This document shows positions 46,731-55,253 of a DNA stretch of 64,000 nt, in pieces. The stretch is from an uncultured Erythrobacter sp. (GTDB lineage Bacteria > Pseudomonadota > Alphaproteobacteria > Sphingomonadales > Sphingomonadaceae): NCBI GenBank assembly GCA_947488755.1, contig CANLAD010000001.1, positions 882,247 through 946,246 on the forward strand, given 5' to 3'. Both the position numbers and the translations under genes were made by a program. Each line of letters opens with the position of its first letter. Within the stretch, counting starts at the first letter, position 1. The notes beneath the pieces were generated by a model. That model searched no databases, had not been told where the DNA came from, and saw only the letters and a list, made by a program, of their open reading frames with translations.

Positions 46731-47546
46731 TCATTTGCAGATCAGGTCGCCGCCCCGGCGTGCCCGGCGGGCGAGCGCCGCATCCTCGCGGTCCTGCGGA
46801 TCGACAAGCGGTGCAAGGGCGCGGCCCTGTGTCAGCCACGACGCTCCGAACGCCACGAGGATCAGCGCCTCCATCCAGAACGTCATGTCGTTGTCAGTCC
46901 ACCAGTCCCCCGCAATCTGGTGACCGATGCCAATGGAAATGGCGCACACCGCAATCACCACTCCGGATGCGATGTAGATCACATTTCGGCGCCGCTTCGC
47001 CGGTGAGGGAGCCTCTTTTCTCATCGCCTCGTTCATCGGCACCTTGGTAAAGACAAACAGGCAGAAAAAGGCGAGGATCGCAAACAGCACTCCGGCAGCG
47101 CCCGCATGGACCCAATAGCCGATGACCGGATACACAACCCGGTCGAGCGCGCATGTCCCGTCATCGCCAAGCCGTTCGCACCCGACTACCCAGCCCTCCA
47201 TCGGAACGAACGCAACCACAAGCGCGGCGATACCGGCCAGCGTCGCCAGTTGTGCGACCTTGGGGGTCCATCCGCGATAGGTCATCAGCAGCGCCCCGAT
47301 CGCGACAAGACACCCTACGAACAGGTCACCCAGCACGATTGGCTCGTAGTAATACTCCGACAAGGCGATGCGAAATTCGCCCAACGCCTCTCCGCCCAAC
47401 CCCACAACGATCGGCATTCCCAGCGCGATCACGCCGACCACGCTCGCCAGCCTGCGCTGATCGAAACGCAGCTTTGGATCGCGGGCGTATGGATAGTCGC
47501 GCGGAGCCTGATAACGCCCCGGACCGGTTTCGAAGGGTGTTTGCAT
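46731..47546 (-). CDS. six-helix membrane protein of unknown function
   Basis: This 271-residue protein has six clear hydrophobic segments (from LASVVGVIALGMPIVVGLGG to FWMEALILVAFGASWLTQG), a hydrophilic N-terminal 33 residues, and a Cys pair in GCERLGDDGTCALDRVV in the loop between segments 3 and 4, probably periplasmic. I recognise no family. The frame remains open through tRNA-Leu upstream, but the ATG at 47546 is the only start that avoids the tRNA. It is flanked by the SLC13 gene and tRNA-Leu. Confidence 0.75.
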   Translation of the reverse strand: MQTPFETGPGRYQAPRDYPYARDPKLRFDQRRLASVVGVIALGMPIVVGLGGEALGEFRIALSEYYYEPIVLGDLFVGCLVAIGALLMTYRGWTPKVAQLATLAGIAALVVAFVPMEGWVVGCERLGDDGTCALDRVVYPVIGYWVHAGAAGVLFAILAFFCLFVFTKVPMNEAMRKEAPSPAKRRRNVIYIASGVVIAVCAISIGIGHQIAGDWWTDNDMTFWMEALILVAFGASWLTQGRALAPLVDPQDREDAALARRARRGGDLICK

Positions 47547-47576
47547 CGGCTGCTGCGCTAGCTCGCCAGCAACATC

Positions 47577-47605
47577 TTGTGCAAGCCGCCAGCGCTCGCT
47601 AACAG
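47577..47605 (+). promoter_or_regulatory. promoter of tRNA-Leu
   Basis: TTGTGC (47577-47582) and TAACAG (47600-47605) have a 17-bp spacer. Transcription would start about 13 bases before the mature tRNA. Confidence 0.5.
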
Positions 47606-47625
47606 CGCCGCTCTGTAACAGGCGT

Positions 47626-47710
47626 GCCCCTGTGGTGGAATTGGTAGACGCGAGCGACTCAAAATCGCTTTCCTTCGGGAGTGCCCGTTCGAGTCGGGCC
47701 AGGGGCACCA
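47626..47710 (+). tRNA. tRNA-Leu (anticodon CAA)
   Basis: The acceptor stem GCCCCTG (47626-47632) pairs with CAGGGGC (47700-47706), followed by ACCA. The anticodon stem AGCGA/TCGCT encloses loop CTCAAAA, giving CAA. There is a long variable arm (TTTCCTTCGGGAG), as required for a class II tRNA, and a normal T arm. Confidence 0.97.
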
Positions 47711-47745
47711 TTTTCGCTTCGGCGAAAATTATTTCTTTTGTTTTT
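47710..47745 (+). terminator. intrinsic terminator of tRNA-Leu
   Basis: ATTTTCGC (47710-47717), TTCG, GCGAAAAT (47722-47729) is a perfect 8-bp stem with a stable tetraloop, followed by a 16-base T-rich tail with runs of four and five Ts. Confidence 0.88.
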
Positions 47746-48028
47746 CGAAGCCGCATCCGCGGCTTCGTCCCCGGTGCTGTTCCTCCGCTGCGCTGCGGGC
47801 ACCTGCGGGCGGGCGGTCGCCCTAGCGCCTCGCTGCGCTCAGCGACCGACTCACGAAATGCGGCCATTTCCAAGCCAGTACCTCGGTTCGGCGCGGCTCA
47901 CCGGCCTGATCCTGTCCCCCACCCACTGGCTTGGAGGCGGAGCACGGACCCGCCAGGGTCCGCAAGCGCCCCCACAGCGCCGAAGGCGCGAGGATATCGC
48001 ACACCGGATGGAGTGCGAAAGAAAAGAC
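47746..48028. repeat. palindrome-rich non-coding stretch after tRNA-Leu
   Basis: No gene is seen here, but four perfect inverted repeats stand in a row: CGAAGCCGC-ATCC-GCGGCTTCG (47746-47767), CGCTG-CGCT-CAGCG (47831-47844), CCAAGCCAGT (47870-47879) with ACTGGCTTGG (47925-47934) across 45 bases, and CGGACCC-GCCA-GGGTCCG (47945-47962). The stretch between the tRNA terminator and suhB (48029) is GC-rich with short tandem CGCTGCG-like motifs. It could be a composite dispersed repeat, a structured RNA, or the scar of an element inserted at the tRNA. Confidence 0.55.
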
Positions 48029-48847
48029 TCAGCGAAGCGAACCAGCCAGCAGCTTGTGCAGCTTCGAATGCAAGGTCTGGTTCGCCGCGAGAATCTGCGC
48101 TGAGTGGATCGGGTTCGACCGCCCGCGATAATCGGACACGAACCCGCCTGCCTCGCGCACCAGCAGACATCCCGCCGCCGTGTCCCAATCGTTGAGATCG
48201 CTTTCCCAGAATCCGTCGAAGCGCCCTTGCGCGACGTAAGCGAGATCGAGCGAAGCTGCGCCGAACCGGCGGATGCCCGCCACTTCCGGGCCGATTGCTC
48301 CGAAAATGCGGCTCCATTCGGCAAAGTCGCCATGACCTGAAAACGGGATGCCGGTCGCGATCAAGGCGTCCGTCATGTTGCGCCGGGCCGAAACCCGAAG
48401 GCGCGCATCCATGAGCCACGCGCCGCGAGTTTTTTCCGCCCAGTAGGTCTGGTCGTTGATCGGGTGGTAGATAAGGGCTGCGGTCACCTCGCCCCAGCCT
48501 TTCCCGTCGAGCTTGGGCTCCTGCACCGCGATGCTGATCGCGAAATGCGGAATGCCGTGGAGGAAATTAGAAGTCCCATCGAGCGGGTCGACGATCCAGC
48601 GCGGCTTGCCCTCATCGCCTTCGATCACGCCCGCCTCTTCCATCACAAAGCCCCAATCGGGCCGCGCATGAAGCAGTTCGTCATAGAGTGTGCGTTCGGC
48701 GCGCATATCGGCCTTGGACACGAAATCCGCCGGCCCCTTGCGGCTGACCTGCAAGTGTTCGACTTCGCCAAAGTCACGCCGCAAGCGCCCGCCCGCTTTG
48801 CGCGCGGCGCGCTCCATCACGCGGATCAGGCCTGAAAACATCGACAT
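48029..48847 (-). CDS. suhB: inositol monophosphatase family protein
   Basis: This 272-residue Mg-dependent phosphatase has metal-binding motifs MEEAG (about residue 69), WIVDPLDGTSNFLHG (about 84-98) and DLNDWDTAAGCLLVREAGG near the end. Length is normal. It hydrolyses inositol-1-phosphate or related sugar phosphates, and in enterobacteria SuhB also has an RNA polymerase role. It starts 6 bp after the efp stop and is probably co-transcribed with it, a common alphaproteobacterial arrangement. Confidence 0.9.
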   Translation of the reverse strand: MSMFSGLIRVMERAARKAGGRLRRDFGEVEHLQVSRKGPADFVSKADMRAERTLYDELLHARPDWGFVMEEAGVIEGDEGKPRWIVDPLDGTSNFLHGIPHFAISIAVQEPKLDGKGWGEVTAALIYHPINDQTYWAEKTRGAWLMDARLRVSARRNMTDALIATGIPFSGHGDFAEWSRIFGAIGPEVAGIRRFGAASLDLAYVAQGRFDGFWESDLNDWDTAAGCLLVREAGGFVSDYRGRSNPIHSAQILAANQTLHSKLHKLLAGSLR

Positions 48848-48853
48848 GTGGTT

Positions 48854-49417
48854 CTAACCCGCCTTCCCCACATAAGTCTGCTCGTACACGTCCACCACGA
48901 TCCGCGTCCCGCTTTCGATATGCGGGGGGACCATGATGCGCACGCCGTTGTCGAGAACGGCGGGCTTGTAGCTGGAGGACGCCGTCTGGCCCTTCACCAC
49001 CGCATCGGCCTCGACGATTTCGGCTTCGATCTGGTTTGGGAGCGCCACGCTGATCGGCTTTTCCTCCCACAGCTCCAGCTGCACCTGCATCCCGTCCTGC
49101 AGGAACGGGCGCGCATCGCCGAGGAGGTCGCTGGGCAGACTGATCTGTTCGTAGGTCGCCTTATCCATGAACACGAGCATATCGCCGTCTTCATAGAGGA
49201 ACTGGTATTCGCGGGTGTCGAGCCGCACTTTCTCGACCGTATCGGCGCTGCGGAAGCGCACGTTGGTCTTGCGCCCGTCCTGCAGGTTCTTCATCTCGAC
49301 CTGCATGTAAGCGCCGCCCTTGCCCGGCTGCGTGTGCTGGATCTTCGCGACTTTCCAGATGCCGCCCTCATATTCGAGGATGTTGCCGGGACGAATATCG
49401 ACGCCGCTGATTTTCAT
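48854..49417 (-). CDS. efp: translation elongation factor P
   Basis: This 187-residue protein rescues ribosomes stalled at polyproline stretches. It has three beta-barrel domains: KOW-like N-terminus with the modifiable-lysine loop QPGKGGA (Lys33), the middle OB domain ([24 protein letters not shown]) and the C-terminal domain with [13 protein letters not shown]. The signature [26 protein letters not shown] is present. No modification enzyme is seen nearby. Confidence 0.96.
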   Translation of the reverse strand: MKISGVDIRPGNILEYEGGIWKVAKIQHTQPGKGGAYMQVEMKNLQDGRKTNVRFRSADTVEKVRLDTREYQFLYEDGDMLVFMDKATYEQISLPSDLLGDARPFLQDGMQVQLELWEEKPISVALPNQIEAEIVEADAVVKGQTASSSYKPAVLDNGVRIMVPPHIESGTRIVVDVYEQTYVGKAG

Positions 49418-49609
49418 GAAACTTCACGCTTTCTGTGTGGGGGATAGCCGCATCAGGTGAGCCGAGGATGGCTGAAGCGGCGGGGACTGGACGCGCCAAT
49501 AGCCGCTCGTCACCCGCGCGGCAAGGCGGGTGCAAGGCCGCGGTTCATTGCCCGTGCAGCGAGATGGTGCGATAGTCCCGGCAATGGGAAAGGTGGGATC
49601 GGGCAAACC

Positions 49610-50002
49610 ATGAGACGCAAGCGTATCGCTTTGGCAGCAACCATCGCGGCCGTAGCCGTGGCGCCAGTACTCGCAGCGCAGGCGCAAGGGAGGGCCGGCG
49701 GTGATCCGGGCGGGATGCTGCGCACGTTGCCGCGCGGCACCTATCAATGCGCGCTGCCGGGCGATGCGGGCGGCGACGCTTTCGTAGTCGTTCCTGAAGA
49801 GGGATTTCGCGTCAGCACCGCGTCACGCTTCGAAAGCGCGGCGGGCGATGGCACCTACATCCTGCGCGGACGCGAACTCACTTTCACCCGCGGCCCGCGC
49901 AAGGGCGAGCGCTTTATCCGCGTCGGCGACAATCAGGTGCGCAAGCTCGATGCGGAAGGCAATGAGACGCGTCTGCTTTGCACACGCCTGGGGTCGCGTT
50001 GA
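49610..50002 (+). CDS. small exported hypothetical protein
   Basis: This 130-residue protein has a Sec signal peptide (RRKRIALAATIAAVAVAPVLAAQAQG) and a mature domain of about 100 residues rich in beta strands (GTYQCALPGDAGGDAFVVVPEEGFRVS, GTYILRGRELTFTRGPRKGERF). Two cysteines, near its start and end, may pair. The ATG at 49610 begins the signal peptide; an in-frame start at 49457 would add 51 low-complexity residues. No known domain is recognised. It lies between divergent efp and convergent thiE. Confidence 0.7.
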   Translation: MRRKRIALAATIAAVAVAPVLAAQAQGRAGGDPGGMLRTLPRGTYQCALPGDAGGDAFVVVPEEGFRVSTASRFESAAGDGTYILRGRELTFTRGPRKGERFIRVGDNQVRKLDAEGNETRLLCTRLGSR

Positions 50003-50111
50003 AGGGCATTGCCGCTCACTCGCCGAACAACCAGAAGTGATGGACGAAATAGGTCTCGCGCAGCAGGAACGGCGGCTAGGTCGATCATGAGCGATAGGCG
50101 CGCAAGCCATT

Positions 50112-50765
50112 TCACCCCTGCGCAGCCTCGATCGCTTCGGCGAAAGCCTGCACCGCGGTCACCTCGTCAGCCCCCCACACCGCGCCACTGACCGCGAGGA
50201 AATCCGCGCCAGCTTTCACCAGAGGGCCGCAATTCGCCGGAGCGATCCCGCCAATCGCGACGCACGGGATTTCGAATACCGTTGACCACCATTCGAGGAT
50301 TTCCGCCTCGGGCCGCTCGGCATCGCCTTTGTCTTTGGTGGTCGAATCGAAAAACGCCCCGAATGCGACGTAGTCCGCGCCCGCCTCGCCCGCTTCCATC
50401 GCGAGATGGCGGGATGCGTGGCACGTTACGCCGATCTGCGCCTCGCGGCCCAACGCTTCGCGCGCCTCGCGAGGGTCGCCGTCCTTCTGTCCCAGATGCA
50501 CGCCGTCTGCGCTAAGCCGCTTCGCCAAAGGCACGCTGTCATTAACGATGAAAGCAACGCCGTGCGCGGCGCATATGGCCTGAAGCGGCTCGGCCAGCGC
50601 GGCGGCTTCATGCTGCTGTTCCGGTCTGTCGAAGCCCTTCACGCGGAACTGAAAGGCGGTAACAAGACCCTTTCCCGCGACCAGCGCGCGTTCGAGCCGC
50701 TGAGGAAACTCGCCGCCCACATCGAGCGGGGAGATCAGGTAAAGCTGCGTGGTCGGATCGGTCAT
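50112..50765 (-). CDS. thiE: thiamine-phosphate synthase
   Basis: This 217-residue TIM-barrel enzyme couples the pyrimidine and thiazole halves of thiamine. Visible are FQFRVKG (variant of the Q-x-R-x-K pyrophosphate site), FIVNDSVPLAKRLSADGVHLGQKDG, IGVTCHAS, YVAFGAFFDSTTKDKG and VAIGGIAPANCGPLVKAGADFLAVSGAVW. The ATG at 50765 is used; ATG 50777 would add four residues. There is no TPP riboswitch evident upstream. It lies among the glycolytic genes, as in other alphaproteobacteria. Confidence 0.88.
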   Translation of the reverse strand: MTDPTTQLYLISPLDVGGEFPQRLERALVAGKGLVTAFQFRVKGFDRPEQQHEAAALAEPLQAICAAHGVAFIVNDSVPLAKRLSADGVHLGQKDGDPREAREALGREAQIGVTCHASRHLAMEAGEAGADYVAFGAFFDSTTKDKGDAERPEAEILEWWSTVFEIPCVAIGGIAPANCGPLVKAGADFLAVSGAVWGADEVTAVQAFAEAIEAAQG

Positions 50766-50920
50766 GGCGCGCGCCATAGCGCCCGCTCGGCTGCGCGACA
50801 AACCCCCTCTTACCCACCGTCTAACCTCCACCCAAAGCGCCCCGATACGGAACAGCGCGATGTGACGTTACAGCGGATGCCCAGCGCTATGGTATACAAA
50901 CGGTAAAGGAGATCTGCCTC

Positions 50921-51319
50921 ATGTCGATCCGCACCGCCCTTGCCCCCGTCGCCCTGCTCACCGCAGCCATCTCTGCACCCGCTACGGCGCAAGAGGATTA
51001 CGCGCCCGACGTCGCCTTTTTCGAGCGCGTTGCCGTCGGCAATGTTGAGGTCACGCCGGTCGCGATTTTTCGTGACACGCGCTGCGCCGATATCCGGTTC
51101 TGCACTCGCGAAAACACGCTCATCATATCGGTCGTTCTGCATGATTATCGCGGGCTTAGCGAAGTCATCCTCGAACTCGACGAACCCGCCTACGTGCCCG
51201 GCGGCTTTCTAGTGCTGCGCCGCGCAGGCACGCGACCGGCGGCGCGCGGCGCGATCCCGCTTTCGGCCTATCGCCTTGGTCTGGAATACGTGCCGCTGCG
51301 CTTCGATGAAGGCTTCTAA
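50921..51319 (+). CDS. small exported hypothetical protein
   Basis: This 132-residue protein has a signal peptide (SIRTALAPVALLTAAISAPATAQ) and a compact mature part with a Cys pair in DTRCADIRFCTRE and beta-rich segments (TLIISVVLHDY, EVILELDEPAYVPGGFLVLRRAG). An AAAGGAGAT ribosome-binding site precedes the ATG. No domain is recognised. It runs toward fba on the other strand. Confidence 0.7.
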   Translation: MSIRTALAPVALLTAAISAPATAQEDYAPDVAFFERVAVGNVEVTPVAIFRDTRCADIRFCTRENTLIISVVLHDYRGLSEVILELDEPAYVPGGFLVLRRAGTRPAARGAIPLSAYRLGLEYVPLRFDEGF

Positions 51320-51328
51320 GCCGCGTGG

Positions 51329-52222
51329 TCAGCCTGCAACGCTGGCGCAGTAGATTTCCTCGATCGCGTGTTCCAGCGCTTCATTGAAACGGTGGTCGTC
51401 CATCTCCGCGCGCAGTTCTTCGAGCAGCGCGCGGCTGAAGCTTGCTACCATGCCGGTGTTCTTCTCCAGCTCGGCGCACGCTTCATCGCGCGAATAGCCT
51501 CCCGACAACGCCACCACGCGCAGCACCTTGGGGTGATCGACCAGCGCCTGATAGGTGTTCGGCTCGGCAGGCAGGGTCAGCTTCCACATGACCTTTTCGC
51601 CATCTGGCACCCGGTTGAGCTCGTCGATGGCATTGGCCAGCACCATCGCTTCGGCGGCGCTGCGGCTCTCGCTTTTCAGGCTCACTTCGGGTTCAAGGAT
51701 CGGTGTGAGACCGTGGCTGAGAATTTCCAGCCCGAAATCCATTTGCTGCGCGATATTTGCGGCAACGCCCTTCTCATCCGCTTCGTGGATGACTGAGCGC
51801 ATCTTGGTGCCGAACACGCCCAGCTCTTTCGCCCGCGCGCAGTTTTCGGCGAGCTGCGGCATCGGCTTCATCAACTGCGCGCCGTTTTCGGGATCGTGCA
51901 TCCCCTTATCGACCTTCAGGAAGGGAACGATGCCCTTGCCTGCGAGCCGTTCGGGGATGGGCATTCCTTCCGGGTTACAGCCCTCCATTGTGCGCTCGAA
52001 CAGGATTGCGCCGAGCACCTTGTCGCCGGTGAAAGCCGGGCTTTCGACGATCCGGCAGCGCATTTCGTGAATCTTGGCGAACATCTCTTCTTCGCCGTCC
52101 CACTCGCTGTCCTCGACACCGTAGCCGCGCAGCGCCTTGGGCGTGGAGCCACCCGACTGGTCGAGCGCTGCGATAAAGCCCTTGCCGGTGGCGATCTTGG
52201 CGGTCATTTCCTGTCTGTTCAT
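51329..52222 (-). CDS. fda: fructose-bisphosphate aldolase, class I
   Basis: This 297-residue Schiff-base aldolase interconverts fructose-1,6-bisphosphate and triose phosphates. Characteristic segments are GFIAALDQSGGSTPKALRGYG, ILFERTMEG, GIVPFLKVDKGMHDP, ILEPEVSLKSESR, MWKLTLPAEPNTY and VVALSGGYSRDEAC, which carry the active-site Asp, Glu and Lys residues. It belongs to the short bacterial class I group. It lies in a cluster with pgk, gap and tkt, but a divergent flavodoxin-like gene separates it from them. Confidence 0.93.
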   Translation of the reverse strand: MNRQEMTAKIATGKGFIAALDQSGGSTPKALRGYGVEDSEWDGEEEMFAKIHEMRCRIVESPAFTGDKVLGAILFERTMEGCNPEGMPIPERLAGKGIVPFLKVDKGMHDPENGAQLMKPMPQLAENCARAKELGVFGTKMRSVIHEADEKGVAANIAQQMDFGLEILSHGLTPILEPEVSLKSESRSAAEAMVLANAIDELNRVPDGEKVMWKLTLPAEPNTYQALVDHPKVLRVVALSGGYSRDEACAELEKNTGMVASFSRALLEELRAEMDDHRFNEALEHAIEEIYCASVAG

Positions 52223-52345
52223 GGCGGCGCTCCTGAGAGGTATCGAAGGGATCGTTTATGGTTGCGGCGCGCTGTAACCGGGCGCTGGCGGTGCTGCAAC
52301 CGACGCGGTTGCACAACCCACTCATAAAGCTGGAGAAGAACACGG

Positions 52346-53101
52346 ATGCTCGACGAAACCCAGGCCCGGCTGTGCGATGAGAGACCTGCCGATTACAGTG
52401 ACCTCACCGCGTTGTTCATCAATTGCACGCTCAAGCCGTCGCCGCAGGACAGCCATACCGATACGCTGATGGAGATGAGCCGCGCGATCATGCGGCGCAA
52501 CGGCGTGACGATCGACGATATCCGCGCGGTCGATCACGGTATCGCGCCCGGTGTCTATCCCGACATGACCGAACACGGCGCCGACGCCGACGCCTGGCCC
52601 GAACTGTGGCCACGCGTGGAGGCTGCGGATATCGTGGTTCTGGGCACACCGATCTGGCTGGGCGAGAAAAGCTCGGTCTGCCAGCAGATCATCGAGAAGC
52701 TCTACGCGCATTCGGGTCAGCAGAACAATCGCGGGCAGTATGTCTTTTACGGCAAGGTCGGCGGCACGCTGATTACCGGGAACGAGGACGGCATCAAGCA
52801 TTGCGGCATGGGCATTCTGTATTCGCTGCAGCATGTCGGCTTTACGATCCCGCCACAGGCTGATGCCGGATGGATCGGTGAGGCCGGCCCTGGCCCCTCC
52901 TATGGTGACGAACTGGACGATGGCAATCGTGCGGGGTTCGACAATGAATTCACCCGCCGCAACACGACCTTCATGACGTGGAATCTGTTGCACTTCGCGC
53001 GTATGCTGAAGGACGCGGGTGGCATCCCGGCGCACGGCAATTCGGTCGAGCTGTGGCGAGAGGGTCGACGCTTCGACGCGCCCAACCCGGAATACCGCTG
53101 A
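52346..53101 (+). CDS. flavodoxin-family NAD(P)H-dependent oxidoreductase
   Basis: This 251-residue protein has an NADPH-dependent FMN reductase-like fold: TALFINCTLKPSPQDSHTDTLMEM at the FMN-phosphate site, ADIVVLGTPIWLGEKSSVCQQIIEKLYAH, and GKVGGTLITGNEDGIKHCGMGILYSLQHVGFTIPPQADAGWIGEAGPGPSY. It probably reduces quinones, flavins or azo compounds. It has a GGAGAAG ribosome-binding site and is divergent from fda. Confidence 0.82.
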   Translation: MLDETQARLCDERPADYSDLTALFINCTLKPSPQDSHTDTLMEMSRAIMRRNGVTIDDIRAVDHGIAPGVYPDMTEHGADADAWPELWPRVEAADIVVLGTPIWLGEKSSVCQQIIEKLYAHSGQQNNRGQYVFYGKVGGTLITGNEDGIKHCGMGILYSLQHVGFTIPPQADAGWIGEAGPGPSYGDELDDGNRAGFDNEFTRRNTTFMTWNLLHFARMLKDAGGIPAHGNSVELWREGRRFDAPNPEYR

Positions 53102-53104
53102 ACC

Positions 53105-53566
53105 TCAACTGCGCTTGGTGAGCCGCCGAATGATCCCGGTAAAGCTGAGCGCTGGTTCGCTATCCGCCGTCACCAACCCGCGCACGAAAATCGTCTTGCC
53201 TCCGCCGCGCGTGACCTCGCCGCGCGCCTCCAACAGCGCGCCCGGCCCCGCCGCGCCGAGGAAATCGCCCGAGAGGTTCATGGTGACTCCGGCATCCTCA
53301 CCCAGCGCATCGGTCGCGATTGAAAAGAGGGCGAAATCGGCGAAGGTCATCAGGCACCCGCCATGCAGGAAGCCCGCGCCGTTCATGTGGCGATCCTGCG
53401 TGCGGAAGGCACTGGCGTAGGAGCCATCCGCTTCGCGTCGCATGTAGAACGGCCCGGATTGGCGCTCGAACGGGTCACCGTCCCAATACCGCCACCCGGC
53501 GAATTCGCCGTTCTCGCACTGCGCCATGCCGTCGTAGCCGGGATAGTCCTGCGTGATTTCGCTCAT
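53105..53566 (-). CDS. PaaI-type hotdog thioesterase
   Basis: This 153-residue hotdog-fold protein has the central HMNGAGFLHGGCLMTFADFALFSIA helix with the conserved HGG, and VTMNLSGDFLGAAGPGALLEARGEVTRGGGKTIFVRG forming the sheet. It probably hydrolyses an acyl-CoA; the substrate is unknown. The ATG at 53566 is the natural start. It follows a DUF4440-like gene by 13 bp on the same strand and converges on the flavodoxin-like gene. Confidence 0.83.
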   Translation of the reverse strand: MSEITQDYPGYDGMAQCENGEFAGWRYWDGDPFERQSGPFYMRREADGSYASAFRTQDRHMNGAGFLHGGCLMTFADFALFSIATDALGEDAGVTMNLSGDFLGAAGPGALLEARGEVTRGGGKTIFVRGLVTADSEPALSFTGIIRRLTKRS

Positions 53567-53579
53567 CGTAATGCGCCCC

Positions 53580-54008
53580 TCACCGCCACAATTGCAGCGC
53601 GCGGATCGCAGCGGACAGGCTCTCGTCGCGATCAAGCGGGGCAAGACTGCGTTCGGCGAGCTTCCACCGACGTTTCAGGCGCGTTTTGGTCCACAGGTCC
53701 GTCATCAGGAAACTGCCGCGCCACTCGGTCCTGCCAAGCCGCAATTCAAGCTCGACATCGCCGGTGAACCAGACGGAGCGTTTGTGCTGGCGCGCGGTGA
53801 CCGCTCCGAACCGGAACGCCTCGCACACAAACCCGCGATCGATTGCGGCGACGAAACTCGGGCGATCGAGCAGGGTCGGAGGAGTTGTGCCGAACATCAT
53901 CAGGCAGTCCGCCGCGACCAGCGCTTTCAACTCACGCGCATCACGCGCCATCCAGCTGCGCATCAGGCGGGTTTCGAGCACTTCGATATCGGCGGCGATG
54001 TCAGCCAT
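53580..54008 (-). CDS. NTF2-like (DUF4440) protein
   Basis: This 142-residue protein has the cone-shaped SnoaL/DUF4440 fold: ADIEVLETRLMRSWMARDARELKALVAADCLMMFG at the N-terminus, then FRFGAVTARQHKRSVWFTGDVELELRLGRTEWRGSFLMTDLWTK. The function is not known; such proteins are often small enzymes or ligand binders. The start overlaps the end of pgk by 8 bp, so it is translated in the pgk unit. Confidence 0.75.
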   Translation of the reverse strand: MADIAADIEVLETRLMRSWMARDARELKALVAADCLMMFGTTPPTLLDRPSFVAAIDRGFVCEAFRFGAVTARQHKRSVWFTGDVELELRLGRTEWRGSFLMTDLWTKTRLKRRWKLAERSLAPLDRDESLSAAIRALQLWR

Positions 54009-55212
54009 CGGTGTTTTCGAGCGCCGCGACGCCGGGCAGATCCTTGCCTTCCATCCATTCGAGGAACGCGCCCCCGGCAGCGGAGATGTAGCTGAAATCC
54101 TCGGTCACGCCCGCCTGGGCGAGCGCCGCGACGGTGTCGCCGCCACCAGCCACACTGGTTAGCGAGCCCTCCTGCGTAAGCGCCGCCGCGGTGCGGGCGA
54201 GCGAGACGGTCGCGCGGTCGAATGGCTCGGTTTCGAACGCGCCGAGCGGGCCGTTCCACACCAGTGTGCGACAGGTCTTCAGGACATCGGCCAAGGCTTC
54301 GGTCGCCTGTGGGCCGATATCGAGGATCATCTCATCCTCGCCGACCTCATGGACGTTGCGGGTGCGTAGGGACGCCGGGTTGGCGGCGAACTCGGTGGCG
54401 ACCACCACGTCATATGGTAGATGCACGGTGCAGCCCGCATGGTCCGCTTCGTCCATGATCCGGGTCACGGTGTCGGTCAGGTCATGCTCGGCAAGGCTCT
54501 TGCCCACATCCACTCCACGTGCAGCGAGAAACGTGTTGGCCATGCCGCCGCCGATGATGAGATGCTGAACCTTACCGACAAGGTGCTCCAGAACCGCCAG
54601 CTTGGACGACACCTTAGCCCCGCCAACCACCGCTGCAACTGGCGCTTCGGGGTTGCCGAGCGCGGTGTCGAGCGCGCGCAATTCGACCTCCATCGCGCGG
54701 CCCGCATAGGCCGGGAGGAAATGCGCGATGCCTTCGGTGCTGGCATGGGCGCGGTGCGCAGCGGAGAAGGCGTCGTTGACGTATAAGTCCCCATGCCGCG
54801 CGATCGCCTGCGCGAGATTGGGGTCGTTCTCCTCCTCGCCCGGCCAGAAGCGGGTGTTGTCGAGCAGCCCGATATCGCCGCTGCGCAGAATGCCAACCGC
54901 CTGATCGACGATCGGCCCGGCGATCTCCGGCACGAACATCAGCTCCTTGCCCAGCACCTTTTCGACGTCACCCTGAACAAAGCTGGTCGAAAGGGTCGAG
55001 GATCGCTGACCACCCGGCCGCCCGTAATGCGCGAGCAGCAGCACCTTCGCGCCCTTCCCCGTCAGCTCCAGCACGGTGGGCTTGATCGCCTCTACGCGCG
55101 TGACATCGGTCGCGGACCCATCCTTCATCGGCAGGTTAAGATCGACGCGGACAAGCGCCACTTTCCCGGTCAGGTCGCCGGGCAGATCATCGAGGGTTTT
55201 GAAGTTCGGCAT
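54001..55212 (-). CDS. pgk: phosphoglycerate kinase
   Basis: This 403-residue glycolytic kinase makes ATP from 1,3-bisphosphoglycerate. Substrate-binding VALVRVDLNLPMKDG, LLAHYGRPGG, LLDNTRFWPGEEEND, VVGGAKVSSKLAVLEHL, the hinge WNGPLGAFE and nucleotide-binding SVAGGGDTVAAL are all present. The ATG at 55212 is 41 bp after gap on the same strand. An upstream in-frame extension overlaps gap and is rejected. Confidence 0.96.
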   Translation of the reverse strand: MPNFKTLDDLPGDLTGKVALVRVDLNLPMKDGSATDVTRVEAIKPTVLELTGKGAKVLLLAHYGRPGGQRSSTLSTSFVQGDVEKVLGKELMFVPEIAGPIVDQAVGILRSGDIGLLDNTRFWPGEEENDPNLAQAIARHGDLYVNDAFSAAHRAHASTEGIAHFLPAYAGRAMEVELRALDTALGNPEAPVAAVVGGAKVSSKLAVLEHLVGKVQHLIIGGGMANTFLAARGVDVGKSLAEHDLTDTVTRIMDEADHAGCTVHLPYDVVVATEFAANPASLRTRNVHEVGEDEMILDIGPQATEALADVLKTCRTLVWNGPLGAFETEPFDRATVSLARTAAALTQEGSLTSVAGGGDTVAALAQAGVTEDFSYISAAGGAFLEWMEGKDLPGVAALENTDG

Positions 55213-55253
55213 CAACTCTCCCCAATCCTCCCCAGCGACGGGGAGGACGCACG

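Noticed and set aside
47547..47873. In-frame upstream extension of the six-helix membrane protein
   Set aside because: It would run antisense through the whole tRNA-Leu gene and its terminator.
50009..50191. Small plus-strand open frame between the exported protein and thiE
   Set aside because: It overlaps the thiE coding end, its product is a run of Arg, Pro and Ser, and it has no ribosome-binding site.
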